From Streptomyces sp. NBC_00440 (GTDB lineage: Bacteria; Actinomycetota; Actinomycetes; Streptomycetales; Streptomycetaceae): a stretch of 64,000 nucleotides of DNA. Under the pieces are notes generated by a model, which was not told where the DNA came from, ran no database searches, and worked only from the letters and a program-made list of their open reading frames with translations. A program made the translations under genes and the position numbers. How positions within the stretch are numbered: the first letter of the stretch is position 1; every line of letters begins with the position of its first letter. Of the stretch, positions 34,344 to 44,822 are shown one piece after another. The stretch covers positions 6,631,501 through 6,695,500 of the forward strand of contig NZ_CP107921.1 of assembly GCF_036014215.1 (NCBI RefSeq), written 5' to 3'.

Positions 34344-34372
34344 TTCTTCGGCAGCAAACCCGCCCGCCTTTA
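34344..34372 (-). promoter_or_regulatory. WhiG-type (sigma-28-like) promoter of whiI
   Basis: On the minus strand TAAA (34372-34369) is followed after 16 bases by GCCGAAGAA (34352-34344). This is close to the WhiG/FliA consensus TAAA, about 15 bases, GCCGATAA. Expected transcription start is about 70 bases before the whiI GTG. WhiG dependence of whiI is known in S. coelicolor. Confidence 0.7.
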
Positions 34373-34553
34373 GAGAATGATCACGATTTAGTGAGTAACA
34401 ATTCGGGCAAATCGGATGCCTGACCGATCGTTCGAAAGATGCCCGTGTTTGCGAAGATGCTGTTCGTGCCGTCGGCGCGTCAGCCAGTGGGTCCGTCGAA
34501 TGCGCCGGCCGGCAGCTGCGCCAGCGCACGAGCCCGTCAGCGCATGGAGCGCG

Positions 34554-35204
34554 TCAGTGCGCGCGGGGCCCGCGCCGCTGCGGCAGCGAGACCACACCGG
34601 CGTCCGGCGGCCCGACCGGCGGCAGCCCGGCGATCTGGCAGAGCAGATCGCACCAGGCCGCCAGATGCGCCCCGGTGTCCGGCACTCCGCTCAGACCCTC
34701 GCGCGGGGTCCAGGACGCCCGGATCTCGATCTGGGTCGCGGGTTTGCGCTCCGAGAGCCCGCCGAAGTAGTGCGACCCGGCGCGGGTGACCGTGCCGCTG
34801 GCCTCCCCGTACGACAGTCCGCGCCCCTGGAGGGCGCCCGTCAGCCACGACCAGCAGACCTCGGGCAGCAGCGGGTCGGCGGCCATCTCGGGCTCCAGCT
34901 CCGCGCGCACGAGTGTCACCAGACGGAAGGATCCCTGCCAGGCGTCATGGCCGGCGGGGTCGTGGAGCAGGACGAGCCTGCCGTCCGCCAGGTCGTTGTC
35001 GTTCTCGACGACCGCCGCCTCCAGGGCGTAGGCGTACGGGGCGAGCTTGCGCGGCGGCTTCGTCGGGTCGATCTCCATCTCCGGCCGCAGACGGGCTGAC
35101 TGCAAGGCGTCGACCGCCTCCCTGAACGCGGGCGGGACGGAGTCCGTCTCCGCGCTGGTCATACCGTCAGCGCCATCTGAAAATCGTCCCTGAGCCGCAG
35201 CCAT
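34554..35204 (-). CDS. DUF3000 family protein
   Basis: 216-residue soluble protein of a family restricted to actinobacteria, without known function. Conserved blocks: PPAFREAVDALQSAR, LAPYAYALEAAV, GRLVLLHDPAGHDAWQG, RLVTLVRAELEPEMA, LPEVCWSWLTGAL. No membrane segment or catalytic motif is evident. ATG 35204 fits the usual family N-terminus (MAAAQGRF) although no ribosome site is visible; an ATG at 35162 is an alternative. It is divergent from hemE with a 92-base gap. Confidence 0.8.
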   Translation of the reverse strand: MAAAQGRFSDGADGMTSAETDSVPPAFREAVDALQSARLRPEMEIDPTKPPRKLAPYAYALEAAVVENDNDLADGRLVLLHDPAGHDAWQGSFRLVTLVRAELEPEMAADPLLPEVCWSWLTGALQGRGLSYGEASGTVTRAGSHYFGGLSERKPATQIEIRASWTPREGLSGVPDTGAHLAAWCDLLCQIAGLPPVGPPDAGVVSLPQRRGPRAH

Positions 35205-35296
35205 GCCGGGAAGACTAGGCGGAACGAGGCAGTTGCGGGGGGAAGGACACCCGGCCCGGGGCATCCGCTTCCCCCGCACATGCGAAACTTCTCGGC

Positions 35297-36361
35297 GTGA
35301 GTGCCAACGACCGCCCCATGGGCGCCCAGAACCCGACAGCCGACTCCGCCTTCCTCAAGGCGTGCAGGCGAGAGCCGGTGCCGCACACCCCTGTCTGGTT
35401 CATGCGGCAGGCCGGACGCTCACTCCCCGAGTACCTGAAGGCGCGGGAGGGGATCGCCATGCTCGACTCGTGCATGCGGCCCGACCTGGCCACCGAGATC
35501 ACCCTCCAGCCGGTCCGCCGCCACAAGGTGGACGCGGCGGTCTACTTCAGCGACATCGTCGTGCCGCTCAAGGCCATCGGGATCGACCTCGACATCAAGC
35601 CGGGTGTCGGGCCGGTGATCGCCAGCCCGATCCGCACCCGCGCCGACCTGGCCCGGCTGCGCGATCTGGAGCCCGCCGACGTCTGGTACGTCACCGAGGC
35701 GATGGGCATGCTCACCGCCGAGCTGGGACAGACACCGCTCATCGGGTTCGCCGGTGCGCCCTTCACGCTCGCCAGCTACCTCGTGGAGGGCGGTCCGTCC
35801 CGCAACCACGAGCACACCAAGGCGATGATGTACGGCGACCCGGAGCTCTGGGCCGACCTGCTCGACCGCCTCGCCGGGATCACCGCCGCCTTCCTCCGGA
35901 TCCAGATCGAGGCGGGCGCGAGCGCCGTCCAGCTCTTCGACTCCTGGGTGGGCGCCCTCGCCCCGGCCGACTACCGGCACTCGGTGCTGCCGGCTTCGGC
36001 GAAGGTCCTGGACGCGGTGGCGCCGTACGGGGTGCCGCGCATCCACTTCGGTGTCGGCACCGGTGAGCTGCTCGGGCTGATGGGCGAGGCCGGTGCGGAC
36101 GTCGTCGGCGTCGACTGGCGGGTGCCGCTGGACGAGGCGGCCCGGCGGGTCGGCCCCGGCAAGGCGCTCCAGGGGAACCTCGACCCGGCCGTCCTCTTCT
36201 CCACCCGGGAGGCGGTCGAGGCCAAGACCGACGAGGTGCTGGCCGCGGCGGCGGGGCTCGAAGGCCATGTCTTCAACCTCGGCCACGGCGTCCCGCCCAA
36301 CACCGACCCCGACGCGCTGACCCGGCTCGTGGAGTACGTCCACACCCGCACGGCCCGCTGA
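35297..36361 (+). CDS. hemE: Uroporphyrinogen decarboxylase
   Basis: Decarboxylates uroporphyrinogen III to coproporphyrinogen III in haem synthesis, 354 aa. Signatures are complete: [16 protein letters not shown] (first signature, substrate Arg), [28 protein letters not shown] (second signature), [12 protein letters not shown] and the closing [17 protein letters not shown] start, weak ribosome site. It begins a haem region with hemY and hemQ further on; a terminator follows directly. Confidence 0.96.
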   Translation: MSANDRPMGAQNPTADSAFLKACRREPVPHTPVWFMRQAGRSLPEYLKAREGIAMLDSCMRPDLATEITLQPVRRHKVDAAVYFSDIVVPLKAIGIDLDIKPGVGPVIASPIRTRADLARLRDLEPADVWYVTEAMGMLTAELGQTPLIGFAGAPFTLASYLVEGGPSRNHEHTKAMMYGDPELWADLLDRLAGITAAFLRIQIEAGASAVQLFDSWVGALAPADYRHSVLPASAKVLDAVAPYGVPRIHFGVGTGELLGLMGEAGADVVGVDWRVPLDEAARRVGPGKALQGNLDPAVLFSTREAVEAKTDEVLAAAAGLEGHVFNLGHGVPPNTDPDALTRLVEYVHTRTAR

Positions 36362-36390
36362 ACCGTCCCGCCCTCGGTGCGCGGGACGGT
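36362..36390. terminator. Bidirectional terminator between hemE and the flavoprotein gene
   Basis: ACCGTCCCGC pairs perfectly with GCGGGACGGT (10 bp, 9-base loop), starting at the base after the hemE stop. The two genes converge here. Confidence 0.8.
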
Positions 36391-36430
36391 CCACAGGCCG
36401 ACCCGCGCACCGGGAGCGCACACCGCACCG

Positions 36431-37810
36431 CTACCCGCCCGCCCGGCGCACCGCTGTGACCGCCTTCCGCGCGGCGACCAGCACCGGGTCCCAGACCGGT
36501 GAGAACGGCGGCGCGTACCCCAGGTCCAGCGAGACCATCTGCTCCACCGTCATGCCCGCGGTGAGGGCGACGGCGGCGATGTCCACCCGCTTCGCCGCGC
36601 CCTCCCGCCCCACGATCTGCGTGCCGAGCAGCCGCCCGGTCCGCAGCTCGGCGAGCATCTTCACCGTCATCAGGGCCGCGCCCGGGTAGTAACCGGCGCT
36701 GTTGGTCGACTCGATGGTCGCCGTGACGTACCGCAGCCCGGCCGCGTGCGCGTCCTTCTCGCGCAGCCCGGTCCTGGCGATCTCCAGATCGCAGACCTTG
36801 CTCACCGCGGTGCCGACGACACCGGGGAACGTGCCGTATCCACCGCCCGCGTTGGCGCCGATGATCTGGCCGTGCTTGTTCGCGTGTGTGCCGAGCGGGA
36901 TGTGCCGGTCCCGGCCGGAGACCAGGTCGAGGACTTCGACGCAGTCGCCGCCCGCCCAGATGTTCCGGTGGCCGCGCACCCGCATCGACAGATCGGTCAG
37001 CAGCCCGCCGTACTCGCCCAGCGGCAGCCCCGCGGCGGCCGCGAGGCCGGTCTGCGGCTCCACGCCGATCCCCAGGACCACTACGTCAGCCGGGTATTCG
37101 GCGGCGTCCGTCGCGACGGCGCTGGCCCGTCCCCGCTCGTCCGTGCGGACCGCGGTGACCTCCGCGCCGGTCACCGTGGTGATGCCCATGCCGTCCATCG
37201 CGTCGTGGACCAGCTTCCCCATGTCCGGGTCGAGCGTGGACATCGGCTGGGCGCCGCGGGTCAGGACCGTCACCTCGTACCCGCGGTGCAGCAGCGCCTC
37301 CGCCATCTCGACGCCGATGTAACCGGCCCCGACGATCACCGCGCGGCGGCCGGACGCCGTCCGCAGCGAGTCGATCAGGGCCTGGCCGTCGTCCAGCGTC
37401 TGCACGCCGTGCACGCCCGGCGCGTCGATGCCGGGCAGCTCGGGGCGTACCGGACGCGCGCCCGTGGCGATGACGAGCTTGTCGTACGCAGTCCAGCCGG
37501 CCGCCCCCGATTCCAGGTCGCGGGCGTGCACCCGCTGCCCGGCGACGTCGATCTCCGTCACCTCGGTCCGCATCCGGAGGTCGATCGACCGTGCCCGGTG
37601 CTCTTCGGGGGTGCGGGCGACGAGGTCGTCGCGCTCGCCGACCTCGCCGCCCACCCAGTAGGGGATGCCGCACGCCGAGAACGAGGTGAAGTGGCCGCGT
37701 TCGAAGGCGGTGATCTCCAGCTCGTCCGGACCCCTGAGCCTGCGGGCCTGGGACGCTGCGGACATGCCCGCCGCGTCCCCGCCGATGACCACCAGTCGCT
37801 CCGCTGCCAT
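36431..37810 (-). CDS. FAD-dependent pyridine nucleotide-disulfide oxidoreductase, CoA-disulfide reductase-like
   Basis: 459-residue flavoprotein. FAD site RLVVIGGDAAGMSAASQA at the N-terminus, then the single redox Cys in SFSACGIPYWVGG (near residue 44; the SFxxC motif of CoA-disulfide reductases and NADH oxidases/peroxidases). NAD(P) site AVIVGAGYIGVEMAEAL lies around residue 155 and the second FAD motif NIWAGGDCVEV around 277; the C-terminal dimerisation domain is present. It probably reduces CoA disulfide or a related low-molecular-weight disulfide or peroxide. ACGGAGGT lies 8 bases before the ATG. It is inserted between hemE and hemY and divergent from hemY. Confidence 0.88.
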   Translation of the reverse strand: MAAERLVVIGGDAAGMSAASQARRLRGPDELEITAFERGHFTSFSACGIPYWVGGEVGERDDLVARTPEEHRARSIDLRMRTEVTEIDVAGQRVHARDLESGAAGWTAYDKLVIATGARPVRPELPGIDAPGVHGVQTLDDGQALIDSLRTASGRRAVIVGAGYIGVEMAEALLHRGYEVTVLTRGAQPMSTLDPDMGKLVHDAMDGMGITTVTGAEVTAVRTDERGRASAVATDAAEYPADVVVLGIGVEPQTGLAAAAGLPLGEYGGLLTDLSMRVRGHRNIWAGGDCVEVLDLVSGRDRHIPLGTHANKHGQIIGANAGGGYGTFPGVVGTAVSKVCDLEIARTGLREKDAHAAGLRYVTATIESTNSAGYYPGAALMTVKMLAELRTGRLLGTQIVGREGAAKRVDIAAVALTAGMTVEQMVSLDLGYAPPFSPVWDPVLVAARKAVTAVRRAGG

Positions 37811-38026
37811 TGCGCGTACCTCCGTGGCTGTTACCGCTGTTGCCGCTGTTGCCGCTTTCCGTGCGGGCGCTTTCCGCTCCGTCGCCCTCTGGGAAGGTAC
37901 GTGTGCGGACCCCGGAACATTCCCCCGCGGCGCGGGAGGCCGTACCCGGGTCGCGCGAACGCCCCCCGTGATCCACCGGACCACGGTGACGTTCGGGCCC
38001 CGGAAAGGATTTGAGAGAGTGGGGGC

Positions 38027-39448
38027 ATGAATGCGGACACGCGTACGGCTCATGTCGTCGTCATCGGAGGTGGGATCTCGGGTCTCGCGGCAGCGCTCCG
38101 GCTGACCGGCGGCGGGGCACGGGTGACGGTGCTGGAGGGCACCGGCCGGGTCGGCGGCAAGCTCCACACGGGCGAGATCGAAGGCGTACGGGTCGACCTC
38201 GGCGCCGAGTCGATGCTCGCCCGGCGCCCCGAGGCGGTCGCGCTCGCGCGTGAGGCCGGTCTGGGCGACGCGCTCCAGCCGCCCGCCACCAGCGGCGCCG
38301 CCCTCTGGAACAGGGGCGCGCTGACCCCGATGCCCACCGGCCACGTCATGGGCGTACCGGCCGACGCGGGCCGGCTCGGCGGTGTGCTCTCGGACGAGGG
38401 GCTGCGCCGGATCGGCCAGGACGCCGAACTGCCGCCCGCCGAGATCGGCGAGGACATCGCACTCGGCGAGTACGTGGCCGGCCGGATGGGCCGCGAGGTC
38501 GTCGACCGGCTCGTCGAGCCGCTGCTCGGCGGGGTCTACGCGGGCGACGTCTACCGCACCTCGATGCGCGCCGCGGTCCCCGCGCTCTACGAGGCCGCCC
38601 GCACCCACCCCACGCTCGGCGCCGCCGTGCGCTCGCTCCAGCAGCGCGTCACCCCCGCGTCGGGCCCGGTCTTCATGGGACTGGACGGGGGCATCGGCAC
38701 CCTGCCGCCCGCCGTGGCCGACGCGGTCCGCGCCCGGGGCGGCGAAGTCCTGCTGCACCGGCCCGCGCTGGAGCTGCGGCGCACCGCGGACGGCTGGCTG
38801 ATCCGCACCGGCGGGCAGGACGGTGGCCGCCCCATCGAGGCCGACGCCGTGGTGCTCGCCGTACCGGCCTGGGCGGCCTCCGCGCTGCTGGCCGACGAGG
38901 CGCCCGCCGCCTCCGCCGAGCTGGCCGCCGTCGAGTACGCCTCGATGTCGCTCGTCACCCTGGCCTTCCGCCGTACGGAGCTGAACCTCCCCGACGGCAC
39001 GGGATTTCTCGTACCGCCCGTGGACGGCCACTCCATCAAGGCGTCCACCTTCTCCAGCCGCAAGTGGGCCTGGTCCGACGCAGACCCGGAGCTCGTCGTG
39101 CTGCGGACCTCGCTCGGCCGCTACGGCGACGAGGAGCATCTGCACCGCGAGGACGCCGACTTGGTGGATCTCTCGCTGCGCGACCTGGGCGAGGCCGTCG
39201 GGCTCACCGCGAAGCCGGTCGCCACCGAGGTGACCCGGTGGATCGGCGGACTGCCCCAGTACCCCGTCGGCCACCTCGCCCGGGTGGCCCGGGTACGGGA
39301 CACGGTGGCCGCGCTGCCCGGCCTGCGGATCTGCGGCGCGGCCTACGACGGAGTGGGCATTCCGGCCTGTGTCGCCAGTGCCGAGCGGGCTGCGAAGGAG
39401 ATCACAGCAACCCTGGCGTCGGGCACCACCGGCGGCGCGGGAGAATAG
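38027..39448 (+). CDS. hemY: Coproporphyrinogen III oxidase / protoporphyrinogen oxidase family (HemY, CgoX)
   Basis: 473-residue FAD enzyme. N-terminal dinucleotide motif [17 protein letters not shown] and [14 protein letters not shown]; later [13 protein letters not shown] and the C-terminal FAD block [19 protein letters not shown]. In actinobacteria this family oxidises coproporphyrinogen III to coproporphyrin III in the coproporphyrin-dependent haem pathway; the adjacent hemQ supports that route. The stop is 4 bases before the hemQ start. GAGAGTGGGG precedes the ATG. Confidence 0.92.
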   Translation: MNADTRTAHVVVIGGGISGLAAALRLTGGGARVTVLEGTGRVGGKLHTGEIEGVRVDLGAESMLARRPEAVALAREAGLGDALQPPATSGAALWNRGALTPMPTGHVMGVPADAGRLGGVLSDEGLRRIGQDAELPPAEIGEDIALGEYVAGRMGREVVDRLVEPLLGGVYAGDVYRTSMRAAVPALYEAARTHPTLGAAVRSLQQRVTPASGPVFMGLDGGIGTLPPAVADAVRARGGEVLLHRPALELRRTADGWLIRTGGQDGGRPIEADAVVLAVPAWAASALLADEAPAASAELAAVEYASMSLVTLAFRRTELNLPDGTGFLVPPVDGHSIKASTFSSRKWAWSDADPELVVLRTSLGRYGDEEHLHREDADLVDLSLRDLGEAVGLTAKPVATEVTRWIGGLPQYPVGHLARVARVRDTVAALPGLRICGAAYDGVGIPACVASAERAAKEITATLASGTTGGAGE

Positions 39449-39452
39449 CGGC

Positions 39453-40190
39453 ATGACTGATGCTCCGGAGACCGTGACGTCCCCCAAGGCCCCGAACGCG
39501 GGCAAGAAGGCCAAGGACCTCAACGAGGTCGTGCGCTACACGCTGTGGTCCGTCTTCAAGCTGCGCGACGTGCTCCCCGGCGACACCGACCGCACCGCGG
39601 TGGCCGGTGAGGTCCAGGAGCTGTTCGACCAGCTCGCCGCCAAGGACATCACCGTCCGCGGCACGTACGACGTCTCCGGGCTGCGGGCCGACGCCGACGT
39701 GATGATCTGGTGGCACGCGGAGACCTCGGACGAGCTCCAGACCGCGTACAACCTCTTCCGCCGCACCCGTCTCGGCCGCGCCCTCGACCCGGTCTGGTCG
39801 AACATGGCGCTGCACCGCCCCGCCGAGTTCAACAAGTCGCACATTCCGGCGTTCCTCGCCGACGAGACCCCCCGGGACTACGTCTCGGTGTATCCCTTCG
39901 TGCGCTCCTACGACTGGTACCTGCTGGCCGACGAGGACCGCCGCAGGATGCTCGCCGAGCACGGCAAGATGGCCCGTGGCTTCCCGGACGTGCGCGCCAA
40001 CACGGTTGCGTCGTTCTCGCTCGGGGACTACGAGTGGCTGCTGGCCTTCGAGGCCGACGAGCTGTACCGCATCGTCGACCTGATGCGTCATCTGCGCGGC
40101 TCCGAGACGCGGATGCACGTACGCGAAGAGGTTCCCTTCTTCACCGGCCGGCGCAAGTCGGTGGCCGACCTGGTGGCCGGGCTCGCCTGA
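39453..40190 (+). CDS. hemQ: Coproheme decarboxylase HemQ/ChdC
   Basis: Chlorite-dismutase-family enzyme (245 aa) that turns Fe-coproporphyrin III into haem b, the last step of the coproporphyrin-dependent pathway. Typical blocks: [38 protein letters not shown] and [15 protein letters not shown], the latter containing the presumed haem-ligand His. The ATG at 39453 is the family start; longer frames run into hemY. Four bases separate it from hemY, so the two are an operon. Confidence 0.95.
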   Translation: MTDAPETVTSPKAPNAGKKAKDLNEVVRYTLWSVFKLRDVLPGDTDRTAVAGEVQELFDQLAAKDITVRGTYDVSGLRADADVMIWWHAETSDELQTAYNLFRRTRLGRALDPVWSNMALHRPAEFNKSHIPAFLADETPRDYVSVYPFVRSYDWYLLADEDRRRMLAEHGKMARGFPDVRANTVASFSLGDYEWLLAFEADELYRIVDLMRHLRGSETRMHVREEVPFFTGRRKSVADLVAGLA

Positions 40191-40220
40191 GGCGGACCCG
40201 GTCGTCCATGACCCGGAAGA

Positions 40221-41879
40221 TCAGAGAGCGGGCCGCGGCCTCGGCAGCGTCCGCTTCTCCAGCGACACCGGGTCCGGCAGCGGGTGCGGCGCGCAGGTAG
40301 CGCGCCGCACCGGCGTCCGCCCCGTCAGCAGGTAGTCGTCCAGATACGCGTTGACGCACTTGTTGGGGCCGCCGGCGATGCCATGCGTACCCGCGCCCCG
40401 TTCAGTGATCAGTACCGACCCCCGCAGCCGCCGCTGGAGCTCCAGCGCACCCGGGTAGGGGGTGGCCGCGTCCCGCTCGGCGGCCAGGATCAGCGTCGGC
40501 GGCAGCGCACCGCCGGAGCTGCGGACATCGAGCGGCTGCTGCCGCGGTGCCGGCCAGTAGGCGCACGGCAGGTTCATCCAGACGTTGTCCCAGGTCTCGA
40601 AAGGTGCCCGGCGCGCCAGCGCGGTGTTGTCCGTGTCCCAGACGTGCCAGTCGGCAGGCCACTGCGCGTCGTTGCACTCGACGGCCGTGTAGACCGCCGT
40701 GCTGTTCTCGTCCGCCTTCGCCGCCGCCGGGTCCGGAGCGGCCAGCTTGATCAGCGGCTTCGGGTCCCCTTGCAGATAGCGTGCGAGCGCACTGGCGGTG
40801 GCCGGCCAGACGTCGTCGTAGTAACCGGCCTGGAGGAAGGTGCTCTGCAGCTGCGCCGGGCCGACACCGCCCGCCGGCCGCTCCGCGAGCCGGGACCGCG
40901 CCGTCTCGTAGCCCGCCAGCACATCCGACGCGTCGCGCCCCAGGTGGTACGTCTTGTCGTGGAGCGCCACCCAGGTGCGGAAGTCGGTCCAGCGCCGCTC
41001 GAAGGCGAGTGACTGGTCGAGGTTGTCGCGGTACCAGATCTTGGCGGGGTCCGGGTCGACCGCCGAGTCGAAGACCATCCGGCGCACGTGCGAGGGGAAG
41101 AGCGTCGCGTAGACCGCACCGAAGTACGTGCCGTACGAGGCGCCCATGAAGGTCAGCTTCCGCTCGCCCAGCGCGGCCCGCAGCACATCCAGGTCCCGGG
41201 CGTTGTTCAGCGAGTTGTACTGCCCCAGGGCCGCACCCGCCCGGCGGGCGCAGCCCTGGGCGTAGGCCTTCGCCTGGGCGATCTTCTTCTGCTTGAACGC
41301 CTCCGACGGGTAGATCGGCGCCGTTTTCGAGGGCTTCGCGTAAGCGGCGGGGTCCTCGCACGAGAGCGGCGCCGAGCGGCCGACGCCGCGCGGCGCGTAC
41401 CCCACCAGGTCGTACGCGGCGGCCAGCGGCTTCCACGCGGGGACCGCGGCCGCCATCGGGAAGTACATGCTGGAGGCGCCGGGGCCGCCCGGGTTGTAGA
41501 TCAGTGCGCCCTGGCGGTCGGCGGGCTTGCCGGTGGCGTGCGCCCTGCTGACGGTCAGGGAGATCTGCGCGCCGTCCGGCCGGGCGTAGTCGAGCGGGAC
41601 CCGGACGCTGCCGCACCGCACGGACGCGGGCAGCGACTCGCTCGTCGGGCAGATGCCGAAGGCGATACCCGCGGCGGCGGCCCGGGCGGCCGCGGTCAGG
41701 GTGCCCGCCGCCTCGGCCGCCCGGGTGCCCGGGGCCGTGGCTGTCCCGCCGCCCGGGCCGCCGACGTCCGCGTACGTGCCGGCCGGGGCATCCGCGCTGC
41801 CCGGCGGCGCGGCGGCCAGGGCGGCCAGTCCGGACAGCAGCAGAACACCGGCCGTTCCGTACAGCGCGACTGCCTTCAT
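40221..41879 (-). CDS. Secreted alpha/beta hydrolase, tripeptidyl-aminopeptidase (TAP-like) family
   Basis: 552-residue exported serine hydrolase (S33-like). A Sec signal peptide covers residues 1-30. Ser nucleophile in GASYGTYFG (about residue 250), oxyanion region IYNPGGPGASS, Asp in LAAERDAATPYPGA and His in GAGTHGIAGG of the TAP-like C-terminal domain. Cys residues (CGSVRVPLDYA, ECNDAQW, CAYWP) suggest disulfides. Relatives cleave N-terminal tripeptides from exported proteins. GAAGGGG precedes the ATG. It is convergent with hemQ, 30 bases apart. Confidence 0.88.
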   Translation of the reverse strand: MKAVALYGTAGVLLLSGLAALAAAPPGSADAPAGTYADVGGPGGGTATAPGTRAAEAAGTLTAAARAAAAGIAFGICPTSESLPASVRCGSVRVPLDYARPDGAQISLTVSRAHATGKPADRQGALIYNPGGPGASSMYFPMAAAVPAWKPLAAAYDLVGYAPRGVGRSAPLSCEDPAAYAKPSKTAPIYPSEAFKQKKIAQAKAYAQGCARRAGAALGQYNSLNNARDLDVLRAALGERKLTFMGASYGTYFGAVYATLFPSHVRRMVFDSAVDPDPAKIWYRDNLDQSLAFERRWTDFRTWVALHDKTYHLGRDASDVLAGYETARSRLAERPAGGVGPAQLQSTFLQAGYYDDVWPATASALARYLQGDPKPLIKLAAPDPAAAKADENSTAVYTAVECNDAQWPADWHVWDTDNTALARRAPFETWDNVWMNLPCAYWPAPRQQPLDVRSSGGALPPTLILAAERDAATPYPGALELQRRLRGSVLITERGAGTHGIAGGPNKCVNAYLDDYLLTGRTPVRRATCAPHPLPDPVSLEKRTLPRPRPAL

Positions 41880-42015
41880 CGGGACCCCTTCGTCCAGCTG
41901 CTTCCTGCAGCTACTGAATAAAAGGGATAATTCGTCCGGCGGCTGACGTTGTAAAGGACCGTTCGGCGGTGTCGGTGTCAATGACCCCGCCGACCCGTGG
42001 CGGACGGGCCGGGAG

Positions 42016-43392
42016 TCACCGGTACGCGCGGCCGAACCGGGTCCGGGCCGCACGGGCGAACCTGGCCGCCCTGGTCGGCCGGCGCGGGGCCGACCGCTCC
42101 TGCCACCACAGGGCGAGCCGGCGCCGGGCCGCGGCGTCGGCGGGGAGCCCGGCGCGGAGCAGCTGTTCCGCGAAGTCGAGCGCGTCGCGCCGGTAACCAC
42201 CGGTCATCGGGCGGGACTTGGCGTACGCCAGGAAAGCGGTCCGGTACCCGGCGCCGAGCAGGGCGGGCAGCTCGGGGGCCACCTGCGCCACGACATCGGC
42301 GCGCTTGGCGGCCAGCGCACGGCTCTGCACCCCCAGCCGCCGGGTGTCGAACCCCTCGGGCGAGGGGGTGCCCGCGACCAGGGCGGAGAGCAGCGCGGTC
42401 TCGGCGAGGCCGAGCCGCTGCCGGGGGCCGGTGGTGGATGCGGGGGCGGTCCCCCGAGCGGTGGCGGACTCTCCGGCGGTGACAGTTTCCTTGACAGCCG
42501 CAGCCTCCCGGGCGGTGGCGGACTCTCCGACGGTCACAGCCCCCCTGGCAGTCACAGCCTCCCGGGCTGCCAGGGTTTCCCGTATCGCGGACAGCTCACC
42601 GGCCAGCTCGGCCGCGGGAGGGAAGTCGTCGTCCCGCTCCAGCAGCACCCCCGGCGGGTCCACCCGGTCCCGCAGCTGTGCCAGCACGTCGAGGACCGGC
42701 GCGGTCACCGGGTGGGCATGGGTGTCGTGCCAGACGCCGTCCTTCTCCACACCGCCCGCGACATGGACGTACGCGATGGCCTCCACCGGGAGTTCGTCCA
42801 GGGCGGCCGCGGGGTCCTCGCCGCGGTTCACGTGGTTGGTGTGGAGGTTGGCCACGTCGATCAGCAGCCGTACGCCCGTGCGCTCCACCAGTTCCGCCAG
42901 GAACTGCCCCTCCGTCAGCTCCTCGTCGGGCCAGGAGATCAGCGCGGCGATGTTCTCCAGGGCGAGCGGGACCGGCAGGGCGTCCTGGGCGGCCCTGACG
43001 TTCTCGCACAGCACATGCAGCGCGTCCCAGGTGCGCGGGACCGGCAGCAGATGGCCGGCCTCCAGACCGGGGGACGCGGTGAGCGGGCCGCCGGCCCTGA
43101 CGAAGGCGATGTGCTCCGTGACCAGCGGCGACTCCAGCAGGAGGGCCCGCTCGGCCAGCGCGGCGAGCCGGTCGGCAGCCGGGCGCTCGGCGCCGCCGAC
43201 GCCCAGTGAGACACCGTGCGGAACCACCGTCACCCCGCGCTCGCGCAGCCGCAGCAGAGAGTCCGGGAGATGGCTGGGGCAGAGGTTCTCCGCGACCACC
43301 TCGACCCAGTCGATGCCCGGCAGCTCCTCCACCGCCGTGGCGATCTCCGGCCGCCATCCGATACCGGTGCCCAGCTTCTCGATGGTTCCCAT
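42016..43392 (-). CDS. DUF692 (MbnB/TglH-like) protein with C-terminal extension
   Basis: 458-residue protein. Residues 1-275 are a DUF692 TIM-barrel: [82 protein letters not shown], providing the His/Asp/Glu ligands of the multinuclear iron site. Founding members MbnB and TglH modify RiPP peptides. A linker of two 18-residue repeats (ending GESATA) leads to a helical, Ala/Arg-rich C-terminal domain (about 330-458) common to streptomycete homologues. No precursor peptide gene is visible nearby, so its substrate is unknown. GGAGG precedes the ATG. Confidence 0.84.
   Translation of the reverse strand: MGTIEKLGTGIGWRPEIATAVEELPGIDWVEVVAENLCPSHLPDSLLRLRERGVTVVPHGVSLGVGGAERPAADRLAALAERALLLESPLVTEHIAFVRAGGPLTASPGLEAGHLLPVPRTWDALHVLCENVRAAQDALPVPLALENIAALISWPDEELTEGQFLAELVERTGVRLLIDVANLHTNHVNRGEDPAAALDELPVEAIAYVHVAGGVEKDGVWHDTHAHPVTAPVLDVLAQLRDRVDPPGVLLERDDDFPPAAELAGELSAIRETLAAREAVTARGAVTVGESATAREAAAVKETVTAGESATARGTAPASTTGPRQRLGLAETALLSALVAGTPSPEGFDTRRLGVQSRALAAKRADVVAQVAPELPALLGAGYRTAFLAYAKSRPMTGGYRRDALDFAEQLLRAGLPADAAARRRLALWWQERSAPRRPTRAARFARAARTRFGRAYR
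42458..42565. repeat. Two tandem 54-bp repeats inside the DUF692 gene
   Basis: Units 42458-42511 and 42512-42565 agree at most positions and encode two 18-residue repeats, [18 protein letters not shown] and [18 protein letters not shown]. They form the linker between the two domains and keep the reading frame. Confidence 0.75.
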
Positions 43393-43671
43393 GGTTCCCC
43401 CTCCGCCGCCGCAATCGCGGCGCGTGCGGGGGTGATGACCCCGCGGGGCCGCGGTGAATCCACCCGATGGGACGTTCAGAGCTTGATTTGAGGTTCCCGG
43501 CGGGCGGGGTGAAGGCCGGACGGGGGCTGCTGCGGCCCGTGCGCCGGCCCGGCGATGCGCTGCGGCATACGGAGCGACCGGCCTGCGCCCCGCGGGCGCT
43601 GCCACCTGGCCCGGGGCCCGGGCACCGCGTGCCGCGTTGGGTACGATGACGGGCCACCGAAGGGGTCGAGG

Positions 43672-44745
43672 ATGGCTACCATCAGGGACGTCGCGCAGCG
43701 GGCAGGTGTCGCCCCGAGCACCGTCTCGTATGTGCTCAACGGCTCCAGGAGCATCTCCACGGAGACGCGCATACGTGTCCAGGAAGCGGTGGACACCCTC
43801 GGCTACCACCCCCGGGCCAGCGCGCGGACGCTGCGCAGCAGCCGTACGCAGGTGATCGCGCTGGCCCTGCCGCGGGCGGCCGGTGTGCAGCACTCCGTGG
43901 ACGGCAGATTCGCCATCGACGTCAGCGACGCCGTCAACAGCCTTGGCTACGACCTGCTGCTCACCACCTCCCAGGACAAGGCGGGAGGGCTGCGGCGTGT
44001 GGCGCTCAGTGGTCTCGCGGACGCCGCGATCCTGATGGCCGTCGACATGGAGGACGCGCGGATCGACGTCGTACGGGAGCTGGCCTTCCCGTCAGCCCTG
44101 ATCGGGCGGCCCGCTGACGAGGACGCCCTGCCGTGGACCGACCTCGACTGGGAGGAGGCCGCCGTCCTCGCCGTACGTGAACTGGCTGCCGCGGGACACA
44201 GTGACATGGTGTATCTCGCGCCCAGCGAGGCTGAGGTCAGGGCCCGGCGCAGCTACGCGTTGCGCGGTATCGCCGGGGCGCGGCGAGGGGCCCGCGCGAC
44301 AGGCGCTTCTGTCAAGCTGGTTCACTCCGTGGACGATGCGGCGAAGCTCGCCCGCAGGCTGCGGACCTTGCTCCCGGCTCCCAGGGGTAACGCGAGCCGA
44401 AGGCCGCCGACCGCTCTTGTCGTGCAGCATCCATCAGCGCACCACCACATCATGGCGTCCGTGGCCGCGGCCGGTCTGCGGGTACCGGAAGACCTCAGTG
44501 TGGTGGTCATCGGTTCGCTCCCGGGCGATCCGTCGAGCCGCAGGCTGCCCCGTGTCGAACTGCCCGTCGAGACGTTGGCAACCGAGGTCTCCCGGCTTGC
44601 CGTGTCCGCCGCCACCGCCTTGCGCGAGCGTGCCGCGGGCGACTCCGAGCCCAGCGGGCAGCTGCTCGCCGCCTCCATCGGGCATCTGCTCATCGCGCCT
44701 GTCCTGCTGCCGGGGGCGGCGCCGTTCACCGCGCCACTGCGCTGA
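43672..44745 (+). CDS. LacI-family transcriptional regulator of the adjacent sugar operon
   Basis: 357-residue repressor. N-terminal LacI helix-turn-helix and hinge ([22 protein letters not shown], then [14 protein letters not shown]) followed by a periplasmic-binding-protein-like effector domain ([37 protein letters not shown]). The start at 43672 gives exactly the canonical MATIRDVA N-terminus. A perfect 28-bp palindrome (44823-44850) stands between it and the transporter genes and is its likely operator. Divergent from the DUF692 gene. Confidence 0.92.
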   Translation: MATIRDVAQRAGVAPSTVSYVLNGSRSISTETRIRVQEAVDTLGYHPRASARTLRSSRTQVIALALPRAAGVQHSVDGRFAIDVSDAVNSLGYDLLLTTSQDKAGGLRRVALSGLADAAILMAVDMEDARIDVVRELAFPSALIGRPADEDALPWTDLDWEEAAVLAVRELAAAGHSDMVYLAPSEAEVRARRSYALRGIAGARRGARATGASVKLVHSVDDAAKLARRLRTLLPAPRGNASRRPPTALVVQHPSAHHHIMASVAAAGLRVPEDLSVVVIGSLPGDPSSRRLPRVELPVETLATEVSRLAVSAATALRERAAGDSEPSGQLLAASIGHLLIAPVLLPGAAPFTAPLR

Positions 44746-44822
44746 ACTCCTGTCCCACCGGGACCACTTCATTGCGTTGCCGCACCTCTTGTCGGCGTCT
44801 CTGCGAGGGTTTAGCATCACTG

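Noticed and set aside
36431..39523. Single 1030-residue minus-strand protein joining the flavoprotein to an N-terminal 570 residues
   Set aside because: The N-terminal part is antisense to hemY, and the flavoprotein FAD motif begins right at the ATG at 37810 with a good ribosome site.
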